Part shown: piece by piece, positions 1 through 7,337 of the stretch | How the letters are laid out: each line of letters opens with the position of its first letter | Numbering within the stretch: position 1 is the first letter of the stretch | Assembly (NCBI GenBank): GCA_023130215.1 | Contig: JAGMAN010000030.1 | Coordinates: forward strand, 1 to 32,170 | Origin: a bacterium | GTDB taxonomy: Bacteria; NPL-UPA2; JAGMAN01 | Direction of reading: 5' to 3' | Length of the DNA stretch: 32,170 bases | The notes under the pieces: generated by a model | What the model was told of the DNA's origin: nothing | The model's database searches: none | The model's input: only the letters and a program-made list of their open reading frames with translations | Made by a program: the position numbers and the translations under genes

Positions 1-134
1 ACGCCAAGAACTACAATTAAGGTCATTACCCCCAGGGCCACTCCCGCTATGGAGATAAGGGCAATGACCGAGAGAAACCTGCGCTTCGGTCTTGACTTCA
101 GATACCTTCTGGTGATGAACCACTCAAATTTCAT
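1..134 (-). CDS. Lipoprotein-releasing system permease (LolC/LolE family), N-terminal fragment
   Basis: Only the first 44 codons lie in the window; the gene runs off the left edge. The translated start (MKFEWFITRRYLKSR, then a basic stretch and a long hydrophobic segment with SIAGVALGVM) matches the N-terminus typical of LolC/LolE permeases, the inner-membrane subunits of the ABC transporter that releases lipoproteins toward the outer membrane. The ATG shares an ATGA with the lysS stop, and a GGAG lies 6 nt upstream, so it is probably translationally coupled to lysS. A MacB/FtsX-type permease is the main alternative, because the diagnostic C-terminal part is missing. If the Lol call is right, the cell has an outer membrane. 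Confidence 0.72.
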   Translation of the reverse strand, partial: MKFEWFITRRYLKSRPKRRFLSVIALISIAGVALGVMTLIVVLG

Positions 135-1555
135 AGCTTCTCCGGCCTGAGTTGGGGGAACAATATCACCTCTCTGATAGAAGGAGAGTCGGTGAATAGC
201 ATGATGAGGCGATCTATACCTAAACCCAGTCCTCCAGCGGGGGGCATACCATATTCTAATGCCCGGATGAAGTCTTCATCTATTATTTTTTCCCCCTCAT
301 CCCCCTTCTGTTCCTCAAACCGGTCTCGCTGTTCTATGGGGTCATTTAGCTCCGAGTAGGCATTGGCTAACTCACATCCACCAATGAATAGTTCAAATCG
401 CTCAGCTATCTCATCGTCCTTCTTCTTGGCCAGGGGGCAGAGGAAGGCCGGATAGTCAATGACAAAAGTGGGGGAAGTTGAGCTGAGGGATTTCTCCAGT
501 AACCTTATCAGCGCACTGCGGGTCACCTTCTCCCCTTCCAATTTCACTCCTGCTGAGCGAATCTTCTCCGTTAGACTCTCTATATCCTCTTCTTCAATGT
601 CAACTCCGTGCATCTCTTTCATTGTCTCGTGGAAGGTAATCTGTCTCCAGGGACGAGTCAAATCAATCTGTTTTCCCTGATAGGTGAACTTTTTTCCCCC
701 TAACAGGCTCTCTGCTAAATGAATGATAAGTTCCTCAACTAACTTCATCATGTCCTGGTAATCAGCATATGCCTGGTAGACTTCAAGCATGGTGAATTCC
801 GGATTGTGGCGGGTGGATATTCCTTCGTTGCGAAAACTGCGATTAATCTCATAAACTTTCTCAAAACCTCCAACCAGTAGTCTCTTTAAATATAGCTCAG
901 GAGCAATTCTCAAATATAGGTCCATCTCCAGGGTATCCTGATGAGTCTTGAAAGGCTTCCCGGCGGCTCCTCCCGGGATGGGCTGGAGCATGGGGGTCTC
1001 CACCTCTAAGAATCCACGCTCATCCAGCCATTGCCTCGCTAGTTTAATAAGGGAACTTCTAAGATTAAATATCTTCCTCACCTCTTCGCTGGCTATCAAA
1101 TCAAGGTAGCGCTGGCGGTATCTTATTTCTACATCCTTGAGCCCATGCCACTTCTCCGGAAGTGGCCTTAATGACTTGGACAGAATGGTGAAATCTTCCA
1201 CCTTAATCGTCCGCTCTCCTGTCTTCGTCTTAAAGACTTCTCCTTCTACTCCCACAAAGTCACCGATGTCCAGTTTCCCGAATAGATTGTATCTTTCCTC
1301 GCCCAAAAGGTCAAAACTTATATATATCTGAATCTGGCCACTTCCGTCCCTGAGGTCAGCGAAGGTAGTCTTCCCATGGCGGCGCAAAGCCATTATCCTT
1401 CCAGCTACCTTCACCTTAGCTTTAACCTCTACTGCTTCTCCAAGACAGTGACTTCGTTGGAACCTGCCGCCGTAGGGCTTTATTCCACTCTCCCTTATCC
1501 CCTCCAGCTTACTGCGGCGTTCCTTAACTAGCTCATTCACTTCTGCCATATGCAT
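131..1555 (-). CDS. lysS: Lysyl-tRNA synthetase, class II
   Basis: Charges tRNA-Lys with lysine in the cytoplasm. The 474-residue product has an N-terminal OB-fold anticodon-binding domain (about residues 45-130, with VAGRIMALRRHGKTTFADL) and a class II catalytic core: motif 1 near FLEVETPML (182-190), motif 2 FRNEGISTRHNPEFT (241-255), and motif 3 GLGLGIDRLIM (about 442-452). Length is slightly short of the E. coli enzyme (505). Two starts are close together, ATG at 1555 and ATG at 1549 (MAEVNE). Neither has a Shine-Dalgarno, and a good promoter placed just upstream would start transcription at about the second ATG. The gene sits 49 bp downstream of prfB and overlaps the lolC-type gene by 4 bp, so it is the middle gene of a prfB-lysS-lolC operon. 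Identity is secure; the exact start is not. Confidence 0.97.
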   Translation of the reverse strand: MHMAEVNELVKERRSKLEGIRESGIKPYGGRFQRSHCLGEAVEVKAKVKVAGRIMALRRHGKTTFADLRDGSGQIQIYISFDLLGEERYNLFGKLDIGDFVGVEGEVFKTKTGERTIKVEDFTILSKSLRPLPEKWHGLKDVEIRYRQRYLDLIASEEVRKIFNLRSSLIKLARQWLDERGFLEVETPMLQPIPGGAAGKPFKTHQDTLEMDLYLRIAPELYLKRLLVGGFEKVYEINRSFRNEGISTRHNPEFTMLEVYQAYADYQDMMKLVEELIIHLAESLLGGKKFTYQGKQIDLTRPWRQITFHETMKEMHGVDIEEEDIESLTEKIRSAGVKLEGEKVTRSALIRLLEKSLSSTSPTFVIDYPAFLCPLAKKKDDEIAERFELFIGGCELANAYSELNDPIEQRDRFEEQKGDEGEKIIDEDFIRALEYGMPPAGGLGLGIDRLIMLFTDSPSIREVILFPQLRPEKL

Positions 1556-1556
1556 T

Positions 1557-1586
1557 ATTCTAATATGCTTCTATCATATATGTCAA
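1557..1586 (-). promoter_or_regulatory. Putative sigma-70 promoter for lysS, possibly leaderless
   Basis: On the minus strand TTGACA (1586-1581) is followed after 18 bp by TAGAAT (1562-1557, 5 of 6 matches to TATAAT). Transcription would start near 1550-1549, essentially at the second lysS ATG. There is no ribosome-binding sequence before either start, which fits a leaderless mRNA. Inference from sequence only. Confidence 0.45.
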
Positions 1587-1604
1587 CAAATTCCAACTCT
1601 AACT

Positions 1605-2700
1605 CTAACGCTTAGTCCTCAGGTAAGCCTCTATGAATGAGTCAATCATCCCGTCCATCACTGCATTCACATTGCCTGTTTCTACATTGGTGCGGTGATC
1701 CTTGACCATCTGATAAGGCTGGAAGACATAACTACGGATCTGGCTTCCCCAGGCGATTTCTTCCTTCTCTCCCCTCTGTTTAACCATCTCTTCTTCTTGC
1801 TTCTTCCGGTAATATTCAAAGAGGCGAGCCCGCAGAACCTTAAGGGCAGTAGCCTTATTCTGATGCTGAGACCTCTCATTCTGACACTGAGAGGTGATCC
1901 CTGTAGGGAGGTGGGTAATTCTCACTGCCGAGTCGGTGACATTTACATGTTGACCTCCGGCTCCGCCAGCCCGGTAAGTGTCTATTCTTAAGTCCGAATC
2001 CACAATCTCAGCCTGGACTTCATCCTCAACCTCGGGAATGACATCTACCGATGAGAAAGAGGTATGGCGGCGACGTCCGGCATCAAAAGGGGAGATACGC
2101 ACCAGGCGATGCACTCCTATCTCTGCCTTCAAGCGGCCATAAGCATACTCACCCCTCATGAGCACAGTGACGTTCTTTACTCCCGCCTCTTCCCCCGGGA
2201 GGATGTCAAGAATTTTAGCTTCATACCCTTTCCCTCCCCCCCACCTGAGGTACATCCGCAGGAGCATATTGGCCCAGTCACAGGATTCAGTTCCTCCCGC
2301 CCCGGCATGAATGGTGAGAATGGCACTGTGGCGGTCATATTGGTCACTGAGGATGCTCTTAAGTTCTAAATCCCCTAAACCCTTCCTTAGCTTCTCTTTT
2401 CTCTCCTCGAGCTCACTTAAAAGGCTCTCCTCTTCCTCTTCCCGGGCTAATTCAAGGAGCTCTGAAAGCTCCTCCTCCTCCATCTTTAGATCCTGCCAGG
2501 AGGTAACCTCCCCCCTTAAATTATTAACTTGCTTAATGACATCCTGTGCTTTCTTCCTGTTATCCCAGAAGGAGGATTTAGACATCTCCTCCTCAAGTTT
2601 GCTTATTCTGGTCTCCTTATTAGACAGGTCAAAGATAGCCTCTCATCTCTTGCAATTTCTTCCTGACCGAGGCCAACTCCTTAGCTAATTCATCAAACAT
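1605..2700 (-). CDS. prfB: Peptide chain release factor 2, with programmed +1 frameshift
   Basis: Release factor reading UGA and UAA stops. The gene is in two overlapping frames. From ATG at 2700 (strong GGAGG upstream) 23 codons read MFDELAKELASVRKK... to GGC TAT CTT and then an in-frame TGA (2631-2629). The shift site CTT TGA C is preceded by an internal Shine-Dalgarno-like GAGAGG. Skipping the T at 2631 joins this to the downstream frame, starting DLSNKETRISKLEEE. The total is 364 residues, close to the E. coli 365. The downstream part holds the SPF stop-recognition tripeptide (about 203-205) and the catalytic GGQ (about 248-250) that triggers peptide release. The frameshift is the known autoregulatory switch: low RF2 slows termination at UGA and favours shifting. 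Annotating only the frame beginning at 2585 would lose 38 N-terminal residues. First gene of the prfB-lysS-lolC operon. Confidence 0.97.
2628..2646 (-). promoter_or_regulatory. RF2 programmed +1 frameshift signal
   Basis: The internal Shine-Dalgarno-like GAGAGG, then CTAT, then CTTTGAC on the minus strand form the classical prfB recoding site. The slippery codon is CTT (2634-2632), the in-frame stop TGA (2631-2629), followed by C, the favoured poor-termination context. The frames before and after it translate to the two halves of RF2. Confidence 0.93.
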
Positions 2701-2727
2701 ACCCTCTCCTCCCTTCTACTTTTGGCA

Positions 2728-2756
2728 AATATACCATATCCAATCACTAATTTCAA
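2728..2756 (-). promoter_or_regulatory. Putative sigma-70 promoter of prfB operon
   Basis: Minus-strand TTGAAA (2756-2751), a 17-bp spacer, and TATATT (2733-2728). The predicted start near 2721 gives a leader of about 20 nt containing GGGAGGAGAGGG before the prfB ATG. Confidence 0.6.
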
Positions 2757-2776
2757 TAAAAACCACTGTAAATGGT
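2757..2776 (-). terminator. Weak intrinsic terminator after the rhomboid gene
   Basis: On the minus strand ACCATT-TAC-AGTGGT forms a 6-bp stem with one G-U pair and a 3-nt loop, followed by TTTTATT. It lies 56 bp past the rhomboid stop and immediately before the prfB promoter, a sensible place for a terminator. The stem is short and AT-rich, so efficiency is doubtful. Confidence 0.35.
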
Positions 2777-2831
2777 GAGTAATAGTTATGGAAAGCGTCC
2801 TCTCAAAATCTCAACTACACCAATTTCCCAA

Positions 2832-3512
2832 TCATTTCTTTTTGAAGAGGTGAATGAGCAGCAGACCAGTTAGAAAACCTCCGATGTGGGCGGACCAGGC
2901 TACGGCGCTCATCTCCTTGGGGACAGTATGGGCATACCAGAACTGTAGAGCAATCCACAGTCCAAGGAAGATGAGAGCCGGGAGACGGATGAAGCGGGGG
3001 AAGATCCAGATAAAGAATAGACAGAGTATTCTGGCTCGGGGGAAGAGTAAAAGGTAAGCTCCCATAATTCCAGCGATAGCTCCACTGGCTCCAATCAGGG
3101 GCACCGGTGAACTGGGGTCAGTGGCAATATGGGTTAAGGTAGCCACTAATCCGCAGATGGGATAAAACAGTATAAACCGCAGATGCCCCATCCTGTCCTC
3201 AATGTTCGGCCCGAAGATCCACAGGTAAAGCATATTCCCAATAATATGGAGGAATGAGCCGTGAAGAAACATACAGGTAATCAGGGTAGCTAAGGTGGGC
3301 AGAATAATCCATCTCTCAGCCCCGCGGTATATAATCAATTTAAATGGTTTGGAGGTAATCCGGGAGGCAACTGCTCCAAGCTCTCCAGTGAAGTTGTGCT
3401 CCTGAGCTACCGGGGAAAGCTGATAGGCGAAGACAAGGGCATTGGCTAAAATTAACAATATGGTTATTAAAGGGAAAGTGCGGATAAGATTATTCGACTT
3501 GAGCGGTATCAT
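2832..3512 (-). CDS. Rhomboid-family intramembrane serine protease
   Basis: Predicted six-helix membrane protease (226 residues) that cleaves transmembrane substrates within the bilayer. The first hydrophobic helix is at about 12-30. The rhomboid core follows: HGSFLHIIGNMLYLWIFG (84-101, holding the oxyanion-region Asn93), the catalytic serine in GASGA (Ser143), and the partner histidine in SAHIGG (His209). A Ser-His dyad is therefore intact. The start at 3512 is supported by GAGGT 7 nt upstream. The gene stands alone, divergent from mraZ and upstream of the prfB operon. Substrates cannot be predicted. No extra domains are visible. Confidence 0.92.
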   Translation of the reverse strand: MIPLKSNNLIRTFPLITILLILANALVFAYQLSPVAQEHNFTGELGAVASRITSKPFKLIIYRGAERWIILPTLATLITCMFLHGSFLHIIGNMLYLWIFGPNIEDRMGHLRFILFYPICGLVATLTHIATDPSSPVPLIGASGAIAGIMGAYLLLFPRARILCLFFIWIFPRFIRLPALIFLGLWIALQFWYAHTVPKEMSAVAWSAHIGGFLTGLLLIHLFKKK

Positions 3513-3739
3513 TAAATTACCTCAAAAAAATCCGTGTTGATGAACTTAGTTTAGCAGGTAGAAAGAATAATGTCAAAGAAGAAATTTTTATGGGGCGGAA
3601 ATGGGAAGGGAGAAGAATCCCCCTATGCATTTTATGGTGGGGGAATGACCTGTAAGCAACAATATGTTGGGCTGAGAAGGCATAGAGAACCAATTTTTTG
3701 AAATAATTTGAGTAGATGGAGGAAAAATAGCCGTTTTTC
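3513..3739. other. Divergent intergenic region upstream of the mraZ promoter
   Basis: This AT-rich spacer between the rhomboid gene and the mraZ promoter holds the rhomboid promoter on the minus strand. On the plus strand there is a 43-codon open frame (3570-3701) with only a weak ribosome-binding site. TTTTATGG occurs twice (near 3596 and 3631) before G-rich stretches. I see no tRNA, terminator or strong hairpin in it. Confidence 0.5.
3548..3576 (-). promoter_or_regulatory. Putative sigma-70 promoter of the rhomboid gene
   Basis: Minus-strand TTGACA (3576-3571), a 17-bp spacer, and TAAACT (3553-3548, 4 of 6 matches). The predicted start near 3541 gives a leader of about 28 nt with a GAGGT ribosome-binding site. 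Confidence 0.5.
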
Positions 3740-3769
3740 TTGACAAGTTCTTATAGAAAGGGGTATAAT
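3740..3769 (+). promoter_or_regulatory. Consensus sigma-70 promoter of the dcw cluster
   Basis: TTGACA (3740-3745) and TATAAT (3764-3769) are both perfect consensus hexamers separated by 18 bp. The predicted start is near 3776, about 66 nt before mraZ. It is the obvious main promoter for the whole forward cluster. Confidence 0.88.
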
Positions 3770-3777
3770 TAGCCTGG

Positions 3778-3807
3778 AGTGGTAGGAAGTGGAGGGGAGT
3801 GGGGGAA
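3778..3807 (+). promoter_or_regulatory. Probable MraZ operator: three 10-bp-phased AGTGG repeats
   Basis: AGTGG recurs at 3778, 3788 and 3798, exactly one helical turn apart, starting at the predicted transcription start. MraZ proteins are known to bind tandem G-rich TGGG/GTGG-type boxes with 10-bp spacing in their own promoters, so this fits autoregulation of the dcw operon. Repeat and phasing are seen directly; binding is inferred. Confidence 0.75.
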
Positions 3808-3841
3808 ACTCGCCTTAACCTGGGCTTAGGGGGTTACATCA

Positions 3842-4288
3842 GTGTTTTACGGAGAATACGAACATACCATTGACAGGAAGGGGAGAGTTATCGTTCCATC
3901 TAAGTTCCGGGATGCTCTCAAGGATAAGTTTGTAGATACATTCATGGTGACCAGAGGTTATGAGAAATGTCTCTTCGTCTTCCCACCCGATCAGTGGCAA
4001 GCCTATGAGCAGACTCTGAGAGCTCTCTCTCCCCACAAAGCCGATCCACGGGCCCTGAGCCGCATGTTCTATGGAGGGGCCAACCAGTGTCCCTGTGACC
4101 GGCAGGGAAGAATAAACATACCTAAGATTCTTCTGAACTATGCCACTATTAACAAGGAGGTAGCCATCATCGGAGTTTCCACTCGCTTTGAGATCTGGGA
4201 TAAAGAGAGGTGGAACAAGTATAGAGAGGCAGAGGAGAAAGCATTAGAAGAAAGAGCGGAGAAGATAGGGGAGATCAGGATAGAATGA
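3842..4288 (+). CDS. mraZ: Transcriptional regulator MraZ
   Basis: DNA-binding regulator of the dcw operon that assembles as a ring-shaped oligomer. The 148-residue protein has the two tandem SpoVT/AbrB-type half-domains: DRKGRVIVP at 11-19 and DRQGRINIP at 86-94. The start is GTG at 3842, 8 nt after AGGGGG. It is the first gene of the dcw cluster and lies directly behind the phased AGTGG boxes it probably binds, so autorepression is likely. Length and order (mraZ then rsmH) are typical. The C-terminal helix is rich in Glu/Lys/Arg, as is common in the family. Confidence 0.97.
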   Translation: MFYGEYEHTIDRKGRVIVPSKFRDALKDKFVDTFMVTRGYEKCLFVFPPDQWQAYEQTLRALSPHKADPRALSRMFYGGANQCPCDRQGRINIPKILLNYATINKEVAIIGVSTRFEIWDKERWNKYREAEEKALEERAEKIGEIRIE

Positions 4289-4295
4289 GAAACTG

Positions 4296-5225
4296 ATGGA
4301 GCATATCCCGGTGTTAGTTAAGGAAGCACTCAGGTTCCTTAATTGCCGGCCCGGTGGTATATATGTTGATTGCACCGTGGGAGAGGGAGGTCATGCCAAA
4401 GCCATGTTAGAACGGCTGGGAGGGCAAGGAAAGCTCATCGGGATAGACCAGGACGGGGAAGCAATAAAGAGAACTGCTGAGAGATTAAAGAAATATAGAA
4501 ACCTCACCTTAATCCAGGATAACTTCAGGAATTTATCGCCCCTCCTTAAGAAACTTGCCTTGCACGCTCCGCGAGTAGACGGTCTCCTTTTTGACTTAGG
4601 TGTTTCATCTCTTCAATTGGATAGCCCTGAGAGGGGTTTCAGTTTTAGATTTGAACCCCTGGATATGCGAATGGATACGAGGATTTCATCTACCGCTACC
4701 GCGGCCCATTTAGTCAACCGTCTCTCCCGGGAGGAGTTAATAAAGATTCTAAAGGAATTTGGAGAAGAAAGATGGGCCCGCAGAATTTCCAAACTCATTG
4801 TGGAAAGGAGAAAAGAAGAGCCAATCAGAACTGCAGGTCAATTGGTAGAGATTATCAAAGAGGCTATTCCCCGGTTAGGTGGAAGAATTCATCCGGCTAC
4901 CAGAACTTTTCAAGCTCTGAGGATAGCCGTTAATCAGGAATTGGAAGCCTTAAAAGAGGGCCTGGAAGGTGGGATTAAAGTGCTGAGTTCGGGTGGGAGA
5001 ATCTGTATCATTTCCTACCATTCCCTGGAGGATCGGCTCGTCAAGGAGCAACTTAAGCGGTGGGCTAATCCCTGCCAGTGTCCTCCCCGGTGGCCGGTCT
5101 GCCGATGCCAGGGAAAGCCAGTTCTTAGAATTCTAACCAAAGGTCCAGTTAGGCCAGGCCAGGAGGAAATATTGAGGAATCCCCGCTCTCGCAGCGCCAA
5201 ACTGCGAGCAGGAGAAAAAATTTAA
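4296..5225 (+). CDS. rsmH: 16S rRNA (cytosine-1402-N4)-methyltransferase
   Basis: Methylates N4 of C1402 in the ribosomal P site, using S-adenosylmethionine. At 309 residues it has the normal family length. The start MEHIPVLVKEAL is characteristic. The SAM-binding site is VDCTVGEGGHAKAML (about 24-38), followed by LLFDLGVSSLQLD (about 98-110), and YHSLEDRLVK (about 246-255) lies in the catalytic region. A Cys-rich stretch near 264-276 is usual in many RsmH proteins. It begins 7 nt after mraZ and is co-transcribed with it. This gene is historically named mraW. Confidence 0.97.
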   Translation: MEHIPVLVKEALRFLNCRPGGIYVDCTVGEGGHAKAMLERLGGQGKLIGIDQDGEAIKRTAERLKKYRNLTLIQDNFRNLSPLLKKLALHAPRVDGLLFDLGVSSLQLDSPERGFSFRFEPLDMRMDTRISSTATAAHLVNRLSREELIKILKEFGEERWARRISKLIVERRKEEPIRTAGQLVEIIKEAIPRLGGRIHPATRTFQALRIAVNQELEALKEGLEGGIKVLSSGGRICIISYHSLEDRLVKEQLKRWANPCQCPPRWPVCRCQGKPVLRILTKGPVRPGQEEILRNPRSRSAKLRAGEKI

Positions 5226-5238
5226 CAAAGAGAGTCCC

Positions 5239-5664
5239 ATGGGAACGAGAAAGAAGAACAAAGCCAAGAGAAATAAAGGCAAGAGAAAGAATCTTTTCAT
5301 TTTTAAATATCTTCTCCTGGCTTCCCTCTGTCTGGGTATAGTCCTGTTCTATGTCTGGGAAAGGGTGGAGCTTTTAGAGGCTGGATATAAGATAAAAGAA
5401 AGGGGGAAGAGGAAAGAGAAGCTAACTGAGGAGAGAGAAGCTCTTCTTCTGAGAGTGGCTCGCCTCAAATCTCCTCAGCGCTTGGAAAGGATAGCCGGGG
5501 AAGAAATAGGGCTAATTGCCCCACGACCGGGACAATCTATTCGCACAATAAAATATCAAATACCAAAATCCAAAATCGCTTTTAGCTCTCAGGTATTTAT
5601 TCTGAACTACCGAAAGCTGAAAAAATGCTTTTTGAATTTTAGAGGGTTATCTTATGGTAACTAA
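5239..5664 (+). CDS. ftsL: Cell division protein FtsL/DivIC-like, with an A-rich repeat-derived tail
   Basis: Small bitopic protein of the divisome, expected to pair with FtsQ and a DivIC/FtsB partner. The 141 residues comprise a strongly basic cytoplasmic N-terminus (1-19), one membrane helix (about 20-41), and a periplasmic heptad-like coiled coil (about 42-85), then an IAGEEIGLIAPRPGQ motif typical of FtsL/DivIC. Identification rests on topology and position between rsmH and ftsI; the sequence itself is poorly conserved. The last 35 or so residues are unusual: they begin with an A-rich repeat (5548-5578) and then read through low-complexity coding sequence, extending the protein beyond the usual 100-120 residues. 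It overlaps ftsI by 11 nt. Confidence 0.82.
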   Translation: MGTRKKNKAKRNKGKRKNLFIFKYLLLASLCLGIVLFYVWERVELLEAGYKIKERGKRKEKLTEEREALLLRVARLKSPQRLERIAGEEIGLIAPRPGQSIRTIKYQIPKSKIAFSSQVFILNYRKLKKCFLNFRGLSYGN

Positions 5665-7336
5665 GTGGCATAAGTTTCGCACCTTTCTCGTTCTCTTCAC
5701 TCTCACCGTTTGCTTCATCTACCTCCTCCAGCGTCTACGCCAGATTCAGTTAGTTGCCGGGGAAACCCTGGCCCAGGAGGCCAGGGCCCAGCACCAGCTA
5801 AATTTCCAGCTTTCTCCTCGGCGGGGAAATATTTATGACCGAAATGGAAAAGAGTTAGCAGTGAACGTCCCCGTTGATTCCATCTGTGCCTGGCCGAAAA
5901 AGACAAGGTCTATAGAGAAAGATGTGGATAAACTTTCATCTATTTTGGGAATACCTGCATCTACCCTGTTAGAAAAATTGTGCAGCCGAAAGTCCTTCGT
6001 CTATCTGACCAGGAAGGCAGAGAAAGGGAAGGGAGCGCAGGTCCGGAATCTCAATCTTCCCGGAGTTGGCTACCTGAAAGAGGTGAAGAGATTCTACCCA
6101 AAGGGTCAGTTAGCTGCTCACCTCTTAGGATTCGTAGATGTAGATGGTGTTGGACTGGAGGGGTTGGAACTTTACTATAATAGATATCTTCGGGGGACTC
6201 CTGGCTGGTGTCAGGCGGAGAAGGATGCCCGGGGCCGGGAGATTCTTCCCTTCCGCTCCAACCATGCTCCCCCCACGGATGGCTGCCATTTGGTCTTAAC
6301 CATAGATGAAGTCATCCAGCACATCTCCGAGCGGGAACTGGAAAGGACATTTCAGGAAAGGAAGGCAAAGGGGGCGACTATCGTGGTCATGAACCCCAGA
6401 ACAGGCGAGATTTTAGCTCTGGCCAACCGACCCACCTTCAACCCCAACTCCTTTAAGGGCGATGAAGTTAGTTCCCGTCGGAACCGAGCCATTACTGATA
6501 CCTTTGAACCTGGCTCCACATTTAAGGTTATTACAGCTGCCGCTGGCCTGGAAGAGGGGATATTCCAACTGAAAGACAAAATCTTCTGCGAGGAAGGCTC
6601 CTACCGATTGTGTGGGCACACCATTCGTGATGTTCATCCCCATGGATGGCTCAGTTTTAAAGAGGTGATAGAGGTCTCCAGCAATATCGGCGTCGTCAAG
6701 ATTGGCCAAGCCCTGCAGAAAGAGAGACTCTACCGCTACATCCGTGCCTTTGGCTTCGGGACGAAGACCGGCGCCGATCTTCCGGGAGAGGTGAAAGGGT
6801 TGATAAGACACCCCCATTCGTGGTCAAAACTTTCCCTGGGAGCCATTCCCTTTGGACAGGAGATAACGGTCAATGCGGTGCAGTTAGCTACCGCCCTCTC
6901 AGCCATTGCCAACGGTGGGATCTTAATGCGGCCAATGGTGGTAGATTCCGTTCTGGATGGGGAGGGAGAAGTAGTGAGGAAATTTGAGCCGCAGGCAGTT
7001 GGAAGAGTTATCTCTTCTCGGACCGCTAAGCAGTTAACCAATATTTTAGTGGGTGTAGTGGAGAAGGGAACGGGAAAGATGGCTGGCCTGAAGGAATACA
7101 GGGTGGCTGGTAAGACAGGGACTGCCCAAAAGGTTGAGGAAGGAAGATATTCACACACTAAATTCATTTCCTCCTTCATGGGCTATCTGCCGGCCGGGGA
7201 TCCAGAGATAGTTATCCTAATAACTGTGGATGAACCCCGGGGGGATTACTACGGGGCGATGGTGGCTGGTCCTACTTTCCGCCGGGTAGCTGAAGGGGTC
7301 ATGACCTATTTAGCAATTTCAAAAATCAAAAATTAA
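5654..7336 (+). CDS. ftsI: Septal peptidoglycan transpeptidase FtsI (PBP3, class B)
   Basis: Cross-links septal peptidoglycan in the periplasm and works with FtsW. The 560 residues have an N-terminal membrane anchor (about 9-25), the class B dimerisation region with RRGNIYDRNG (56-65), and a transpeptidase domain with all three active-site motifs: STFK (288-291, catalytic Ser288), SSN (342-344) and KTG (about 487-489). There are no PASTA repeats. The start at 5654 overlaps ftsL and has GAGGG upstream. The C-terminus ends in ISKIKN, encoded by an A-rich stretch resembling those in ftsL and ftsW and probably not ancestral. A SpoVD-type role is less likely given the neighbours. Confidence 0.97.
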   Translation: MVTKWHKFRTFLVLFTLTVCFIYLLQRLRQIQLVAGETLAQEARAQHQLNFQLSPRRGNIYDRNGKELAVNVPVDSICAWPKKTRSIEKDVDKLSSILGIPASTLLEKLCSRKSFVYLTRKAEKGKGAQVRNLNLPGVGYLKEVKRFYPKGQLAAHLLGFVDVDGVGLEGLELYYNRYLRGTPGWCQAEKDARGREILPFRSNHAPPTDGCHLVLTIDEVIQHISERELERTFQERKAKGATIVVMNPRTGEILALANRPTFNPNSFKGDEVSSRRNRAITDTFEPGSTFKVITAAAGLEEGIFQLKDKIFCEEGSYRLCGHTIRDVHPHGWLSFKEVIEVSSNIGVVKIGQALQKERLYRYIRAFGFGTKTGADLPGEVKGLIRHPHSWSKLSLGAIPFGQEITVNAVQLATALSAIANGGILMRPMVVDSVLDGEGEVVRKFEPQAVGRVISSRTAKQLTNILVGVVEKGTGKMAGLKEYRVAGKTGTAQKVEEGRYSHTKFISSFMGYLPAGDPEIVILITVDEPRGDYYGAMVAGPTFRRVAEGVMTYLAISKIKN

Positions 7337-7337
7337 A

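Noticed and set aside
2311-2688. A 125-codon plus-strand open frame opposite the prfB start
   Set aside because: It is Ser/Leu-rich, the mirror of a Glu/Lys-rich coiled coil on the coding strand; prfB explains the region fully.
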